From: Domibacillus aminovorans
GTDB taxonomy: Bacteria; Bacillota; Bacilli; Bacillales; Domibacillaceae
Length of the DNA stretch: 64,000 nucleotides
NCBI RefSeq assembly: GCF_001643235.1
Contig: NZ_LQWY01000021.1
Location: 55,637 to 119,636, forward strand
Direction of reading: 5' to 3'
Below, in pieces: positions 38,450 through 47,230 of the stretch; position 1 is the stretch's first letter, and the number at the start of each line of letters is the position of its first letter. Both the position numbers and the translations under genes were made by a program. The notes below the pieces were generated by a model. That model searched no databases. It had not been told where the DNA came from and worked only from the letters and a program-made list of their open reading frames with translations.

Positions 38450-39685
38450 TCATTCATATCTTTTTAATATAATAGCTGAATTGTGACCCCCAAAGCCGAA
38501 TGAGTTGGAAATACCAATGTTTAGTGGAACACTCCGCGCACCCTCCGAGACATAATCCAAATCACACTCCGGATCAGCCGTCTCTAAATTGATAGTTGGA
38601 GGTACTATACCTTGTTGAAGACTTTTCACTAGAGCAATTGCCTCAACCCCACCAGCGGCGCCGAGCATATGACCGAGCATCGATTTGTTAGCTGTAGTTG
38701 GAATTTGATAGGCATGATCTCCAAACAACCTCTTTATAGCTAGTGTTTCAGAAATGTCACCTACTTGTGTACTTGTTGCGTGAGCGCTAATAACGTCTAC
38801 CTCACTTGCAGATATATTTGCCTTTACCAGAGCATTTTTCATCGCCGAATAAGCCCCTCTTCCTTCTGGGTGCGATGCTACCATATGATAAGCATCCGAA
38901 CCTGCTCCATACCCGATCACTTCACCATAAATAGGAGCTTCCCGTCGTACCGCGTGTTCCATTGATTCCAACACCAATATACCGGCTCCTTCGCTCATTA
39001 CAAACCCATCTCGATTTACATCAAACGGCCGACTCGCTAAAGTTGGTTCCTCATTTCTCATCGATAAAGCTGTCGCATTTCCGAAACTTGCCAAGGATAA
39101 TCTCGTAATGGCCGCTTCCGTTCCACCAGCAAAAATAACATCTGCTTCACCGTTTCGAATGACACTGAACGCTTCACCAATAGACGTGTTACCAATAGAA
39201 CATGCGGTAACGGGAGACAATGATGGACCAAATGCACCTAATCTAATACTTATTTGGGCAGCGGCCGCATTCGATATCATCATAGGCACCATACTAGGAC
39301 TTACTCTTCCCGGTCCTCGTTCGTTTAACAAATTGACATTATCAATAAAGGCATTGATTCCTCCAATACCGGAACCGACATATACGCCAAATCGTTCTCG
39401 ATCAATCTTGTCCAATTGTAATTGTGAATTTTCCAAAGCTTGTTCAGCTGCAGCTAAAGCAAACTGGCAAAAACGATCCATATGTCTTGCTTCCTTGCGG
39501 CCCCATCGACCTTCTGCATCGAAGTCACGAATAATACCAGCTATTTTTGTTTTAGTATCGGATACATCAAAAGTATCAATCAACGTAATTCCAGACTTAC
39601 CTTTCGTTAATTGGTGCCAGAAAGTATCAAGATCATTCCCTAACGGTGAAATAACGCCCATTCCAGTAATTACAACTCTCTTCAT
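38450..39685 (-). CDS. Beta-ketoacyl-ACP synthase II paralog (FabF-like)
   Basis: A 411-residue condensing enzyme with the Cys-His-His triad: C162 in VTACSIGNTSIGEAF, His in VISAHATSTQVGD and His in KSMLGHMLGAAGGVEA. The residues after the cysteine (SIGNTS) differ from the usual ATGTHA/ATGVHN of housekeeping FabF. It stands alone, not beside fabH or acpP, and is divergent from an MmyB-type regulator, so it looks like a conditionally expressed paralog. GGAGGAG precedes the ATG. Confidence 0.88.
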   Translation of the reverse strand: MKRVVITGMGVISPLGNDLDTFWHQLTKGKSGITLIDTFDVSDTKTKIAGIIRDFDAEGRWGRKEARHMDRFCQFALAAAEQALENSQLQLDKIDRERFGVYVGSGIGGINAFIDNVNLLNERGPGRVSPSMVPMMISNAAAAQISIRLGAFGPSLSPVTACSIGNTSIGEAFSVIRNGEADVIFAGGTEAAITRLSLASFGNATALSMRNEEPTLASRPFDVNRDGFVMSEGAGILVLESMEHAVRREAPIYGEVIGYGAGSDAYHMVASHPEGRGAYSAMKNALVKANISASEVDVISAHATSTQVGDISETLAIKRLFGDHAYQIPTTANKSMLGHMLGAAGGVEAIALVKSLQQGIVPPTINLETADPECDLDYVSEGARSVPLNIGISNSFGFGGHNSAIILKRYE

Positions 39686-39796
39686 TTAAACTCCTCCTAA
39701 CATCGTCTTTATTCTAATTTTACCTCATTGTTATCCTATTACAATTTGTTGTTTATCATGGTATAATTTACACTACATTAAAAAAGGGGAATAAAA

Positions 39797-40639
39797 ATGA
39801 ATTCGGAAACTAGACTTCAGGCGCTATCGGAGTTTTTAAAAACACGTCGTTCTAAAATTCATCCCCATATGGTCGGACTGCCAATGGGTAAACGAAGAAG
39901 AACACCTGGTCTCCGAAGGGAAGAAGTGGCTCATTTAGCTGCTGTAAGTACAACCTGGTATACGTGGTTAGAACAAGGGAGAGATATTAAAGTATCTGCT
40001 TCGGTTTTAGACGCTATTTCCAACGCGTTACTATTAAAACCAGATGAAAAAAAATATTTATTCGCGTTAGCTTTGGAAGAAGGAGTAAAAAACGAGTTTT
40101 CACTTGAAGAAGAAACATTAATCAACCCTTCCTTAAATAAAATATTGCAGGAGCTTCAATATTGCCCTACGATTATTTCGGATAGACACTGCCATATTGT
40201 TGGATGGAATAAGGCAGCAGCACATGTATTTTTGGATTTTGACCACATTCCGTTAGAAGAGCGGAATCTTATCCGTTTATTATTTGCAAGAAAAGAATTT
40301 AGGAGTTTAGCGGTTAATTGGGCCCATTTTGTAAAAGGATTTCTTGCCATTTTCCGAACGTATTATGGGCAATATTTTGCCGACAAATGGTATTCGCAAT
40401 TCATTGAAGAAATGGAACAAAATTATCCGGAATTTCAACAACTGTGGAACCAAGGCGAAGTAAGTTCTGCTCCAGAGGTGTTAATCGAATTTCGCCATGC
40501 TAAAGCGGGTAAAATGGTCTTTAGCCTCACTTCTTTACAAGTACAAGGAGATACTGATTTAAGATGCAGTGTCTATACTCCGGTTGATGATACCCGAACT
40601 GAAGATAAGTTAAAGCGCTTAATTGAAAATAATATTTAA
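39797..40639 (+). CDS. MmyB-like XRE-family regulator
   Basis: A 280-residue regulator. An N-terminal helix-turn-helix (RRRTPGLRREEVAHLAAVST, then WYTWLEQGRDIKVSASVL) is followed by the PAS-like MmyB ligand domain (about 105-270: CHIVGWNKAAAHVFLDFDHI, RNLIRLLFARKEFRSL). Some members bind fatty acids. Divergent placement, 111 bases from a FabF paralog, fits a lipid-responsive switch for that gene. AAAAGGGG precedes the ATG; a terminator follows. Confidence 0.85.
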   Translation: MNSETRLQALSEFLKTRRSKIHPHMVGLPMGKRRRTPGLRREEVAHLAAVSTTWYTWLEQGRDIKVSASVLDAISNALLLKPDEKKYLFALALEEGVKNEFSLEEETLINPSLNKILQELQYCPTIISDRHCHIVGWNKAAAHVFLDFDHIPLEERNLIRLLFARKEFRSLAVNWAHFVKGFLAIFRTYYGQYFADKWYSQFIEEMEQNYPEFQQLWNQGEVSSAPEVLIEFRHAKAGKMVFSLTSLQVQGDTDLRCSVYTPVDDTRTEDKLKRLIENNI

Positions 40640-40771
40640 GCAGGGGTATACGTCTAACAAATTTTGCACGAAGCAGTTAAGTGAATATACTTTTTCTAAA
40701 CGGCAATATTTATTTTGAAAACAAATAGATCTCTTTTAAAAGAAACGAATAAGTAAAGTGCACAATAGGAA

Positions 40772-40814
40772 AAGCAGCCAAGTCTTTCTTAAAAAAGCAC
40801 TTGGCTGCTTGTTT
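40772..40814 (+). terminator. Terminator after the MmyB-like gene
   Basis: AAGCAGCCAAGT pairs with ACTTGGCTGCTT, followed by GTTTATG. Confidence 0.82.
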
Positions 40815-40850
40815 ATGTGTTAATTGATTTGATAAAGTGAATCTTCCATC

Positions 40851-40936
40851 AGCGGGGATTTTAGGCCCACAGGATGTGGGTCATGCAGGCGTTGTCACAG
40901 AAAGTGACGATCTTAGTCTGCATTCCGCTATCCCCC
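40851..40936. other. Cloverleaf-like folded element between convergent genes
   Basis: An 86-base stretch, richer in G+C than its surroundings, folds completely. GGGGAT (40854) pairs with ATCCCC (40930). Inside are GGCCCACA/TGTGGGTC (40864-40882) and a stem ATGCAG/CTGCAT (40883, 40918) that encloses GTCAC/GTGAC with an AGAAA loop. AGCGG can alternatively pair with CCGCT (40925). No coding potential is seen. It may be a dispersed palindromic repeat or a structured RNA. Confidence 0.55.
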
Positions 40937-40982
40937 TATAATAAAAGTTGCTTTGCCCATTGACATGTTATAACAGTGAGTA

Positions 40983-42782
40983 TTATTCGGAATAAACGGG
41001 CAGTTTCCCTCTTATTCTTCTTATTTCTTCTCTTCTTTTCTCCGTAGCCACTACATCCAGCTTCTGATCCTTAATCACGACCGCATAATCACGGTAGGCC
41101 GTTTCAACCGAGACAATCTCATCTAGTACATCTTCAAATACTTGCTCGGCGGATCGTTGGAGCGGATCCCCGTATCCTCCAGATGATGGGACTAGAATTT
41201 GCACAGATTCTCCGGCTTGGAAGCGATGGCCATTGATCTTAGACGGGAGTTCTTCAGAAACGCTATCCGGGTTTTTAATCAGATTTGCGCTTGTTCCAGG
41301 AAGTCCGCCTTTGTATCCCCATGGACGTACAGTGTGTTTGTCCCCTTCCATCGTCATAAATCCATCCGTTAAGAAGCGGTTCCATCTCACGATCCCTAAA
41401 CCACCCCGCCATTGTCCAGCACCTCCTGTATCTTCCCGGAGTTCATACTGTTCACAAACGAGAGGAATGTGCATATCAAGATCTTCGATTGGATTGTTCA
41501 TCGTGTTCCATGAACTGAAGTCTACAGCGTCCATTCCATCTTTACCCGGACGTCCTCCGTAAGATCCTTCATTTACCTCAATATAAACCCAGTACTCATT
41601 GTTTTCGTCTAGCCCGGCATAAGAAGCAAATTGCAGGTTGGCTGCGCTGCCTGCGCAAGTCTGATTAGGGAGAACAGGTGTTAACGCTTTGATAATCAGA
41701 TCTGCTACAGTGTTCACCTGATTACCACGGCTAAACAGAGCGGCTGGTTTAATTGGATTAAAGATACATCCCTTACGTGCTTTAATTTTAATTGGACGAA
41801 ACGCTCCCTCATTCGCCGGGACATCTTCTTCGGTAGTAAATGTATCTAAAAATATGGACCGCAGCACACTATGAACACTTACGCAAAGAGCCCCAGAATA
41901 CGCCACATTAAATGCAGTGGATACTTGATCAGCAGAGCCGGAAACATCTACTTCCAGTTCCTCTCCTTGTTTCGTCATTTTCACGTGTACTTTCAGTGGC
42001 GTATCCAGATTACGGCCATCGTTATCAAGCCATGACTCAGCCTCATATACGCCATCGGGAATTTTGGCAATTTCTCTTCGCATCATTCGCTCAGAATAGT
42101 TCATTAACTCTTCGCAAGCTAAAATAACAGCGTCTTTTCCATACTTATCCATCAGCTCAACGAACCGCTTGACTCCCATCCGGCAGGCTGCAACCTGTGC
42201 CTCTAAATCCCCGATTACCTGTACAGGCGTACGAACATTTTGACGAATGACTTCAAACAAAGTTTCGTTCCGTACCCCTTTGTCATAAAGCTTCACTCCA
42301 TTTAGAATCAAGCCTTCTGCAAACACATCGGGCACATCAATCATGAGTCCAGGCTGGGCTCCTCCCATATCTAAATGGTGGGCGGTAGCACCTGCGTATC
42401 CAACTAATTCACCTTTATAAAATATAGGTTGACACAAAGCAACGTCTGGGGAGTGAGAGGCACCCGCATAAGGGTCATTATTCCAAATGATATCGTCGGG
42501 ATGTTGGTTATCTCCCAGTTTTCCTTGGAACCCCCTAATGTATCCCGGTAAACAACCGAGTTGCATAGGTGTAGAATCTGCTTCGGCCAATGTGTTACCA
42601 AAAACATCAAAGATCCCTGCCCCAAGGTCTTCCGATTCGCGAATAAGTGAAGAGTACGCCATCCGGTACATGACGTGTGCCATCTCTTTCGCTATCGTCT
42701 TTAGTGCTCCACCGATCACTTGCAAAGTTACAGGATCAACTTTATTTTGAATGATAGTTTGGTTCGTTTGATTGGTCATCAT
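40983..42782 (-). CDS. hyuB: Hydantoinase B/oxoprolinase family subunit
   Basis: About 599 residues. DPVTLQVIGGALKTIAKEMA, ESEDLGAGIFDVFGNTLAEA, DDIIWNNDPYAGASHSPDVA and the C-terminal GGYGDPLQRSAEQV are standard HyuB features. With HyuA it forms an ATP-dependent ring-opening amidohydrolase for cyclic amides (N-methylhydantoin, 5-oxoproline, caprolactam or similar). A TTG at 42788 starts the longest frame; ATG 42782 is better placed after GGTGAGG. It follows hyuA directly. Confidence 0.9.
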   Translation of the reverse strand: MMTNQTNQTIIQNKVDPVTLQVIGGALKTIAKEMAHVMYRMAYSSLIRESEDLGAGIFDVFGNTLAEADSTPMQLGCLPGYIRGFQGKLGDNQHPDDIIWNNDPYAGASHSPDVALCQPIFYKGELVGYAGATAHHLDMGGAQPGLMIDVPDVFAEGLILNGVKLYDKGVRNETLFEVIRQNVRTPVQVIGDLEAQVAACRMGVKRFVELMDKYGKDAVILACEELMNYSERMMRREIAKIPDGVYEAESWLDNDGRNLDTPLKVHVKMTKQGEELEVDVSGSADQVSTAFNVAYSGALCVSVHSVLRSIFLDTFTTEEDVPANEGAFRPIKIKARKGCIFNPIKPAALFSRGNQVNTVADLIIKALTPVLPNQTCAGSAANLQFASYAGLDENNEYWVYIEVNEGSYGGRPGKDGMDAVDFSSWNTMNNPIEDLDMHIPLVCEQYELREDTGGAGQWRGGLGIVRWNRFLTDGFMTMEGDKHTVRPWGYKGGLPGTSANLIKNPDSVSEELPSKINGHRFQAGESVQILVPSSGGYGDPLQRSAEQVFEDVLDEIVSVETAYRDYAVVIKDQKLDVVATEKRREEIRRIRGKLPVYSE

Positions 42783-42788
42783 ATTCAA

Positions 42789-44930
42789 TTACCTCACCTT
42801 CGTGAAAAGTTTTTCAACTGACTCTGCTGCGCCGCCCTGTACAACCTTTGATGCTACAAATAAAGTTCCATTTTCCGAAACAGTGGCTTGCCAATGTGGT
42901 GGTACCGAAGTTGTCGAGTCGCGCTGCACGATAATCGCAGGTCCCATGATTAAATCGTGAGCCAGCAATTTACTTCGATCGTAACGAGGAGTCGGGAAAC
43001 GTTTAATCTCACCATCCACTTCAAATACTGTTTCACGCTCATACATGAGTGCTTCGTTCGGATTAATCCGATCCCCAATCTCTAACTTTGGCATATTTAA
43101 TGAAGGTGTTTTTCCTGTCGCTACGATGCGCAAAGTAATTAATTCCACTACATTTTCCGGAAAATGATGACCATACTCTTCCTCGTGTGCCTCATGGAAT
43201 CTTTGACTAATAATCGCCATGGATTGCTCAGTAAGTAGCCCCTCTGGGATGGATGCACGTAATTCAAATCCTTGACCTGCATACCTGCACTCTGCTATCC
43301 GCTCTATCAAGATATCCTCCGGTTTAACACCATCCTTAATCAATTGAGCGTAGGCAGTATTGGATAGTTCCTCAAGATCAGAGTTAATTGATTGAATGGC
43401 TTCATCATTAATTTTGTCGATACGATTAATATGAGATTTAATAAAGTCGTATTTAATGTCTCCAACCAATAAACCAGTCGCTGCGCTAATTCCAGGATAA
43501 GCGGGGACGATAACTAAGTTACAGCCTATCGTTTCAGCCAGCTCGACGGAATGAAGCGGACCAGCACCACCTGCTGCAAACAGGGCATATTCACGTGGAT
43601 CTATCCCTTTACTTACAGACTTTGCACGGATGCAAAGAGCCATATGGTTGTTAATAATTTTAAGAATGCCTAGAGCGGCCTCTTCTACAGACATTCCCAG
43701 TTGACGACAAAGCGTTTCTTCAACCGCTTTATAGCTTAACTCAGGATGCAATTGGAGATCTCCTCCAAGAAATTGTTCAGGATCGAGGCGTCCAAGTATG
43801 ACATTGGCATCGGTCACACACGGAGATTCTCCCCCTCGACCATAACAAGCCGGACCTGGATTGGCGCCTGCACTTCTAGGTCCTACTCGGAATGCCCCAC
43901 CGGCGTCAATGTAGGCAATCGATCCGCCGCCTGCACCAATAACTTCTACATCAATCATCGGAACAAGTACCGGGTAGCCGTTCGCCTCAGCATCACGAGG
44001 ATTGATAATTTTCGGTGTGTTATTTGGAATCACGGAAATATCCGCTGAAGTGCCACCAATATCCACACTAATGAGATTAGGAACTCCCTCCAACTCACCG
44101 CACCAAGCAGTGGCCAATACGGCTCCAGATGGACCTGACTTTAGCAATGTGACTGGTTTTTCCGTTGCCATGTCACTAGTAGCCATGCCGCCTGAAGACT
44201 GCATTATGTGAAGTTCTCCTTGTAATCCGGCGTTATCAAGAGCACTAACTAGATGATCTAAGTATCGGCTGACGCGCGGTGCTACATAGGCATTCATCGC
44301 TGCTGTACTAAACCTCTCATACTCTCGCATTTGAGGAGCAATTTCACTAGAGGTAAAGCATTGTACTTCCGGCCACAATTCTTTCACGATTTCCTTCGCC
44401 CGTTGTTCGTGTACATCATTTAAAAATGAAAAGAGGAAAGAAACGACTACAACATCTACCTTAGACTCTTTAAGCCGCTGCACCGCTTCGCGAACTTCTT
44501 CTTCATTCATCGGTACTTTTACGTGACCATCCGGAGCGGCCAGTTTCTCTGTAATAGGAATACGGTTTCTGCGCAATACTAAAGGATCTGCTTGCCAAGG
44601 AAGATCTTGCTGAATAGAGAAATTTTCTGCCTTTTTGTGACGGGCAATGTGTAAAATATCCCGGTAATTTTTCGTAGTCAGCATTCCGACTGCAGCACCG
44701 TCACGCTCAATAATAATGTTAGTGGCGACCGTTGTTCCATGAAGAACATAGTCTACATCTGTTACAGGAACGTCAGCGTTTTTACATAGTTCTTGAATGC
44801 CATTGATCACCCCGATAGACTGATCCTCAATCGTACTTGGAACTTTGTGTACATGAATTTTATTCGTCAATTCATCAACTAGTATTAGGTCGGTAAACGT
44901 ACCTCCAACGTCAACACCTATTCGAATCAT
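42789..44930 (-). CDS. hyuA: Hydantoinase A/oxoprolinase family subunit (N-methylhydantoinase A-like)
   Basis: A 713-residue ATPase-type subunit: IRIGVDVGGTFTDLILVDEL at the start, YVLHGTTVATNIIIER, then VSVDIGGTSADIS-type motif (ISVDIGGTSADISVIP), GGGSIAYIDAGGAFRVGPRS and FAAGGAGPLHSVELAE. These phosphate-binding folds are related to actin/sugar kinases. It pairs with HyuB, and the NCS1 permease gene upstream suggests an imported hydantoin, pyrimidine or purine derivative. AAAGGAGA precedes the ATG. Confidence 0.92.
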   Translation of the reverse strand: MIRIGVDVGGTFTDLILVDELTNKIHVHKVPSTIEDQSIGVINGIQELCKNADVPVTDVDYVLHGTTVATNIIIERDGAAVGMLTTKNYRDILHIARHKKAENFSIQQDLPWQADPLVLRRNRIPITEKLAAPDGHVKVPMNEEEVREAVQRLKESKVDVVVVSFLFSFLNDVHEQRAKEIVKELWPEVQCFTSSEIAPQMREYERFSTAAMNAYVAPRVSRYLDHLVSALDNAGLQGELHIMQSSGGMATSDMATEKPVTLLKSGPSGAVLATAWCGELEGVPNLISVDIGGTSADISVIPNNTPKIINPRDAEANGYPVLVPMIDVEVIGAGGGSIAYIDAGGAFRVGPRSAGANPGPACYGRGGESPCVTDANVILGRLDPEQFLGGDLQLHPELSYKAVEETLCRQLGMSVEEAALGILKIINNHMALCIRAKSVSKGIDPREYALFAAGGAGPLHSVELAETIGCNLVIVPAYPGISAATGLLVGDIKYDFIKSHINRIDKINDEAIQSINSDLEELSNTAYAQLIKDGVKPEDILIERIAECRYAGQGFELRASIPEGLLTEQSMAIISQRFHEAHEEEYGHHFPENVVELITLRIVATGKTPSLNMPKLEIGDRINPNEALMYERETVFEVDGEIKRFPTPRYDRSKLLAHDLIMGPAIIVQRDSTTSVPPHWQATVSENGTLFVASKVVQGGAAESVEKLFTKVR

Positions 44931-44968
44931 ATGAACATCTCCTTTTTTCTAGTTCTCTATTAGAGTAA

Positions 44969-45205
44969 TCAAACGCTTTCATTCTTTTCCATGGAATCAA
45001 ACGTATTTCCAAATCCACTTATAACCAATAACTTCCTATTATATTTATTATCAGGGGATCCTTTCAATTCTAGAGCCCATATTCGCCATACTTTGCCCCC
45101 CTTATTTTCTATTATTCCTGTTAAACTTATAGATTCCTCTAGTAAATACACTGAATATTTTAATAATTCAGAGCATAAAAGTGACTTCTTCCTTTTATCA
45201 CTCAT
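44969..45205 (-). CDS. Small ORF between permease and hyuA (78 aa)
   Basis: A 78-codon ATG frame on the operon strand in the 358-base gap between the permease and hyuA genes. The product (SVYLLEESISLTGIIENKGG, then WRIWALELKGSP) has protein-like composition, but no ribosome site precedes it and no family is recognised. It may be real, a remnant or chance. Confidence 0.3.
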   Translation of the reverse strand: MSDKRKKSLLCSELLKYSVYLLEESISLTGIIENKGGKVWRIWALELKGSPDNKYNRKLLVISGFGNTFDSMEKNESV

Positions 45206-45288
45206 TTAAATAACGCAATAATTCATGTTAAAATTGGTTAATAATCAAGCCTTTATAACATATTTTATATTTACTGTAAACTTCCAAA

Positions 45289-46785
45289 TCAATTTACTTT
45301 TTCAATTTCAGTATTGGTTACCTCTTTCAATTGATCTTTCTGCTCTTGAACAGATACCGGAGGGTGTAGGCGCATCAAACCAATATAAACGAAAAAGGAA
45401 AGAACGACTCCTAAAAACCAAGAGATATCATATAGCCCTTTCAAAGAAGGCACAAATGCCCCGATTAAAGCGATCCCAGCAGCAAATGCAGTAGCAGCAA
45501 ACGCTCTATAGTTATAGCCTTTAAAATAAGTGTACTCTCCTTTTAAAGAGTAGATATCGTTCATATTGAGTTGGCGCTTGCGGATAATGTAATAATCAGC
45601 AATCATCACACCAGCGATTGGACCAAGCGCACCTCCAATCAAGTTGAGAAGAGTAAAGATTGTATCAGCATTCTCCATTAACTTCCAAGGGAATGTAAAG
45701 AGAGCTGCAAACATTGTAATGTAAAAGCCTCGTTGGAAAGTGATCCACTTTGGAAACAAATTGGCTAAATCATAAGCCGGTGAAACCAGATTGGCAATAA
45801 CATTTACCGTGATCGTTGCTGCTGCTAGCATAAGAGCTGCAATGGCGATGATAACCGGTCTATCAAACTGTTGGAGAAGGATGATGATATCCCCTACCGG
45901 TTTCCCAAAGACGACTGTTGTGGCAGCTGTTGCTGTAACTGTGACAAACGTAAAGATAGTAAATGTTACTGGGAGTCCATATAATTGGCCTTTTATTTGA
46001 TCTTTCTGCGATCTTGCAAATCTAGTAAAGTCAGGGATATTCAGAATCAAGGTCGACCATATTCCAATGATACCTGCTACTGCACTAATGAAAGGGAAAA
46101 ATGCCGTTCCAAACGTTTCATACTTCCCAGTTTGAGAGAATATCGCACTCAGTCCGCCCCCTGCATCAATCGCCCACCAAAGCAAGCCGATTAATACAAT
46201 GTATACTAAAGGACCTGTGAACGCCTGGAATTTTTTCAGCGACTCCATCCCCCGCTTTAACACTAAGAAGTGCAGCGACCAAAAGATTAAAAAAGACAGC
46301 AATCCTGGCAGGCCGATTCCTAAAATCGTCCAGTCTCCCCCTAGATTAGCCCAACCCGGCCAAAGGAGTGTGAACGCTATATTAAACGCTGCGCTCCCTG
46401 CATACGCCTGTATGCCTAACCACATAATCGCAACGATCCCGCGCAATACGGCTGGAACATTTGCCCCCAACGTTCCATAAGAGGTTCGGATCAACACCGG
46501 GAATGGTATTCCATATTTAGATCCGGCATGACCATTAAGCGCTAAAGCCCCGTAAAGGATAAGCGAGGCAGTAAGTACAATCGCAATAACTTGCCATGGA
46601 GAAAACCCTAAAACAACTAATCCCCCAATCGTTGCATATGTGGGAATATTATTGATAACACCCATCCACATAGAAGCAAAGTTTTGTGTTTTCCAAGTCC
46701 GATCCTCCCTCTGTACAGGCAACAAGTCCGGGTTACTAAGTGAACTTGCCTTTTCTTTTTGAAGATTAGGTTGGTTCATAGCCAT
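45289..46785 (-). CDS. NCS1-family permease (cytosine/allantoin/hydantoin type)
   Basis: A 498-residue transporter with about 12 helices. The N-terminal LLPVQREDRTWKTQNFASMW and WMGVINNIPTYATIGGLVVL are NCS1 hallmarks, as are GIQAYAGSAAFNIAF and LNIPDFTRFARSQKDQ. Mhp1-like relatives import hydantoins; others take cytosine, allantoin or uracil. It lies upstream of hyuA on the same strand and probably supplies the HyuAB substrate. A near-cre box lies about 70 bases upstream. Confidence 0.9.
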   Translation of the reverse strand: MAMNQPNLQKEKASSLSNPDLLPVQREDRTWKTQNFASMWMGVINNIPTYATIGGLVVLGFSPWQVIAIVLTASLILYGALALNGHAGSKYGIPFPVLIRTSYGTLGANVPAVLRGIVAIMWLGIQAYAGSAAFNIAFTLLWPGWANLGGDWTILGIGLPGLLSFLIFWSLHFLVLKRGMESLKKFQAFTGPLVYIVLIGLLWWAIDAGGGLSAIFSQTGKYETFGTAFFPFISAVAGIIGIWSTLILNIPDFTRFARSQKDQIKGQLYGLPVTFTIFTFVTVTATAATTVVFGKPVGDIIILLQQFDRPVIIAIAALMLAAATITVNVIANLVSPAYDLANLFPKWITFQRGFYITMFAALFTFPWKLMENADTIFTLLNLIGGALGPIAGVMIADYYIIRKRQLNMNDIYSLKGEYTYFKGYNYRAFAATAFAAGIALIGAFVPSLKGLYDISWFLGVVLSFFVYIGLMRLHPPVSVQEQKDQLKEVTNTEIEKVN

Positions 46786-46850
46786 CTAATCAAAGCTCCT
46801 TTGATTTTTATATTATTATGGAACGTCTCATATAAAAGTTTTACACCTAT

Positions 46851-46865
46851 ATTAAGCGCTTACAT
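46851..46865 (-). promoter_or_regulatory. Near-match CcpA site upstream of the NCS1 permease
   Basis: ATGTAAGCGCTTAAT on the minus strand differs from WTGNAANCGNWNNCW only at position 14. It shares the AAGCGCTT core with the site upstream of the BCCT gene. The rest of 46786-47230 shows only the hairpin listed next. Confidence 0.4.
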
Positions 46866-47044
46866 TTAAAGTGAAAATCTTAGGCTTACATGCGGAAGTG
46901 CTTGGTTCATTCTTTTTTCTGAAGTGAAGTTAATTACTATCTAAAGGAGACTAACTCGGCGTTTATTACAATACTATAGGCAGCAGTGTCATCGGGTTTG
47001 GGGGCTATATTGTTTTTGTTTTACCTAATTGAGAGTTTTAAAAA

Positions 47045-47090
47045 CGACTTCACTCCTCCATTCAATATTGCTTGCTTTTTGGAGTGAAGT
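47045..47090 (-). terminator. Hairpin after the M20 peptidase gene
   Basis: GACTTCACTCC pairs exactly with GGAGTGAAGTC; on the minus strand GTTTTTAAAAC follows. Confidence 0.65.
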
Positions 47091-47230
47091 CTTGTTCTAC
47101 CGTGAAATTTTTTTGAACTTAGATCTATAAAAATGCAGGCACAGCATTGAGTAATTTTTCAAAATTATCTTTCCGCTGTGCTCTTCATTAAATTTAAACT
47201 TAATTTTTTACAGGTAATTACTGTTGCTTT

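Noticed and set aside
46940..47035. Open stretch giving a hydrophobic peptide (NTIGSSVIGFGGYIVF) behind AAAGGAG
   Set aside because: Short, no start codon at the right distance, and no recognisable family; treated as chance or an untraceable remnant.
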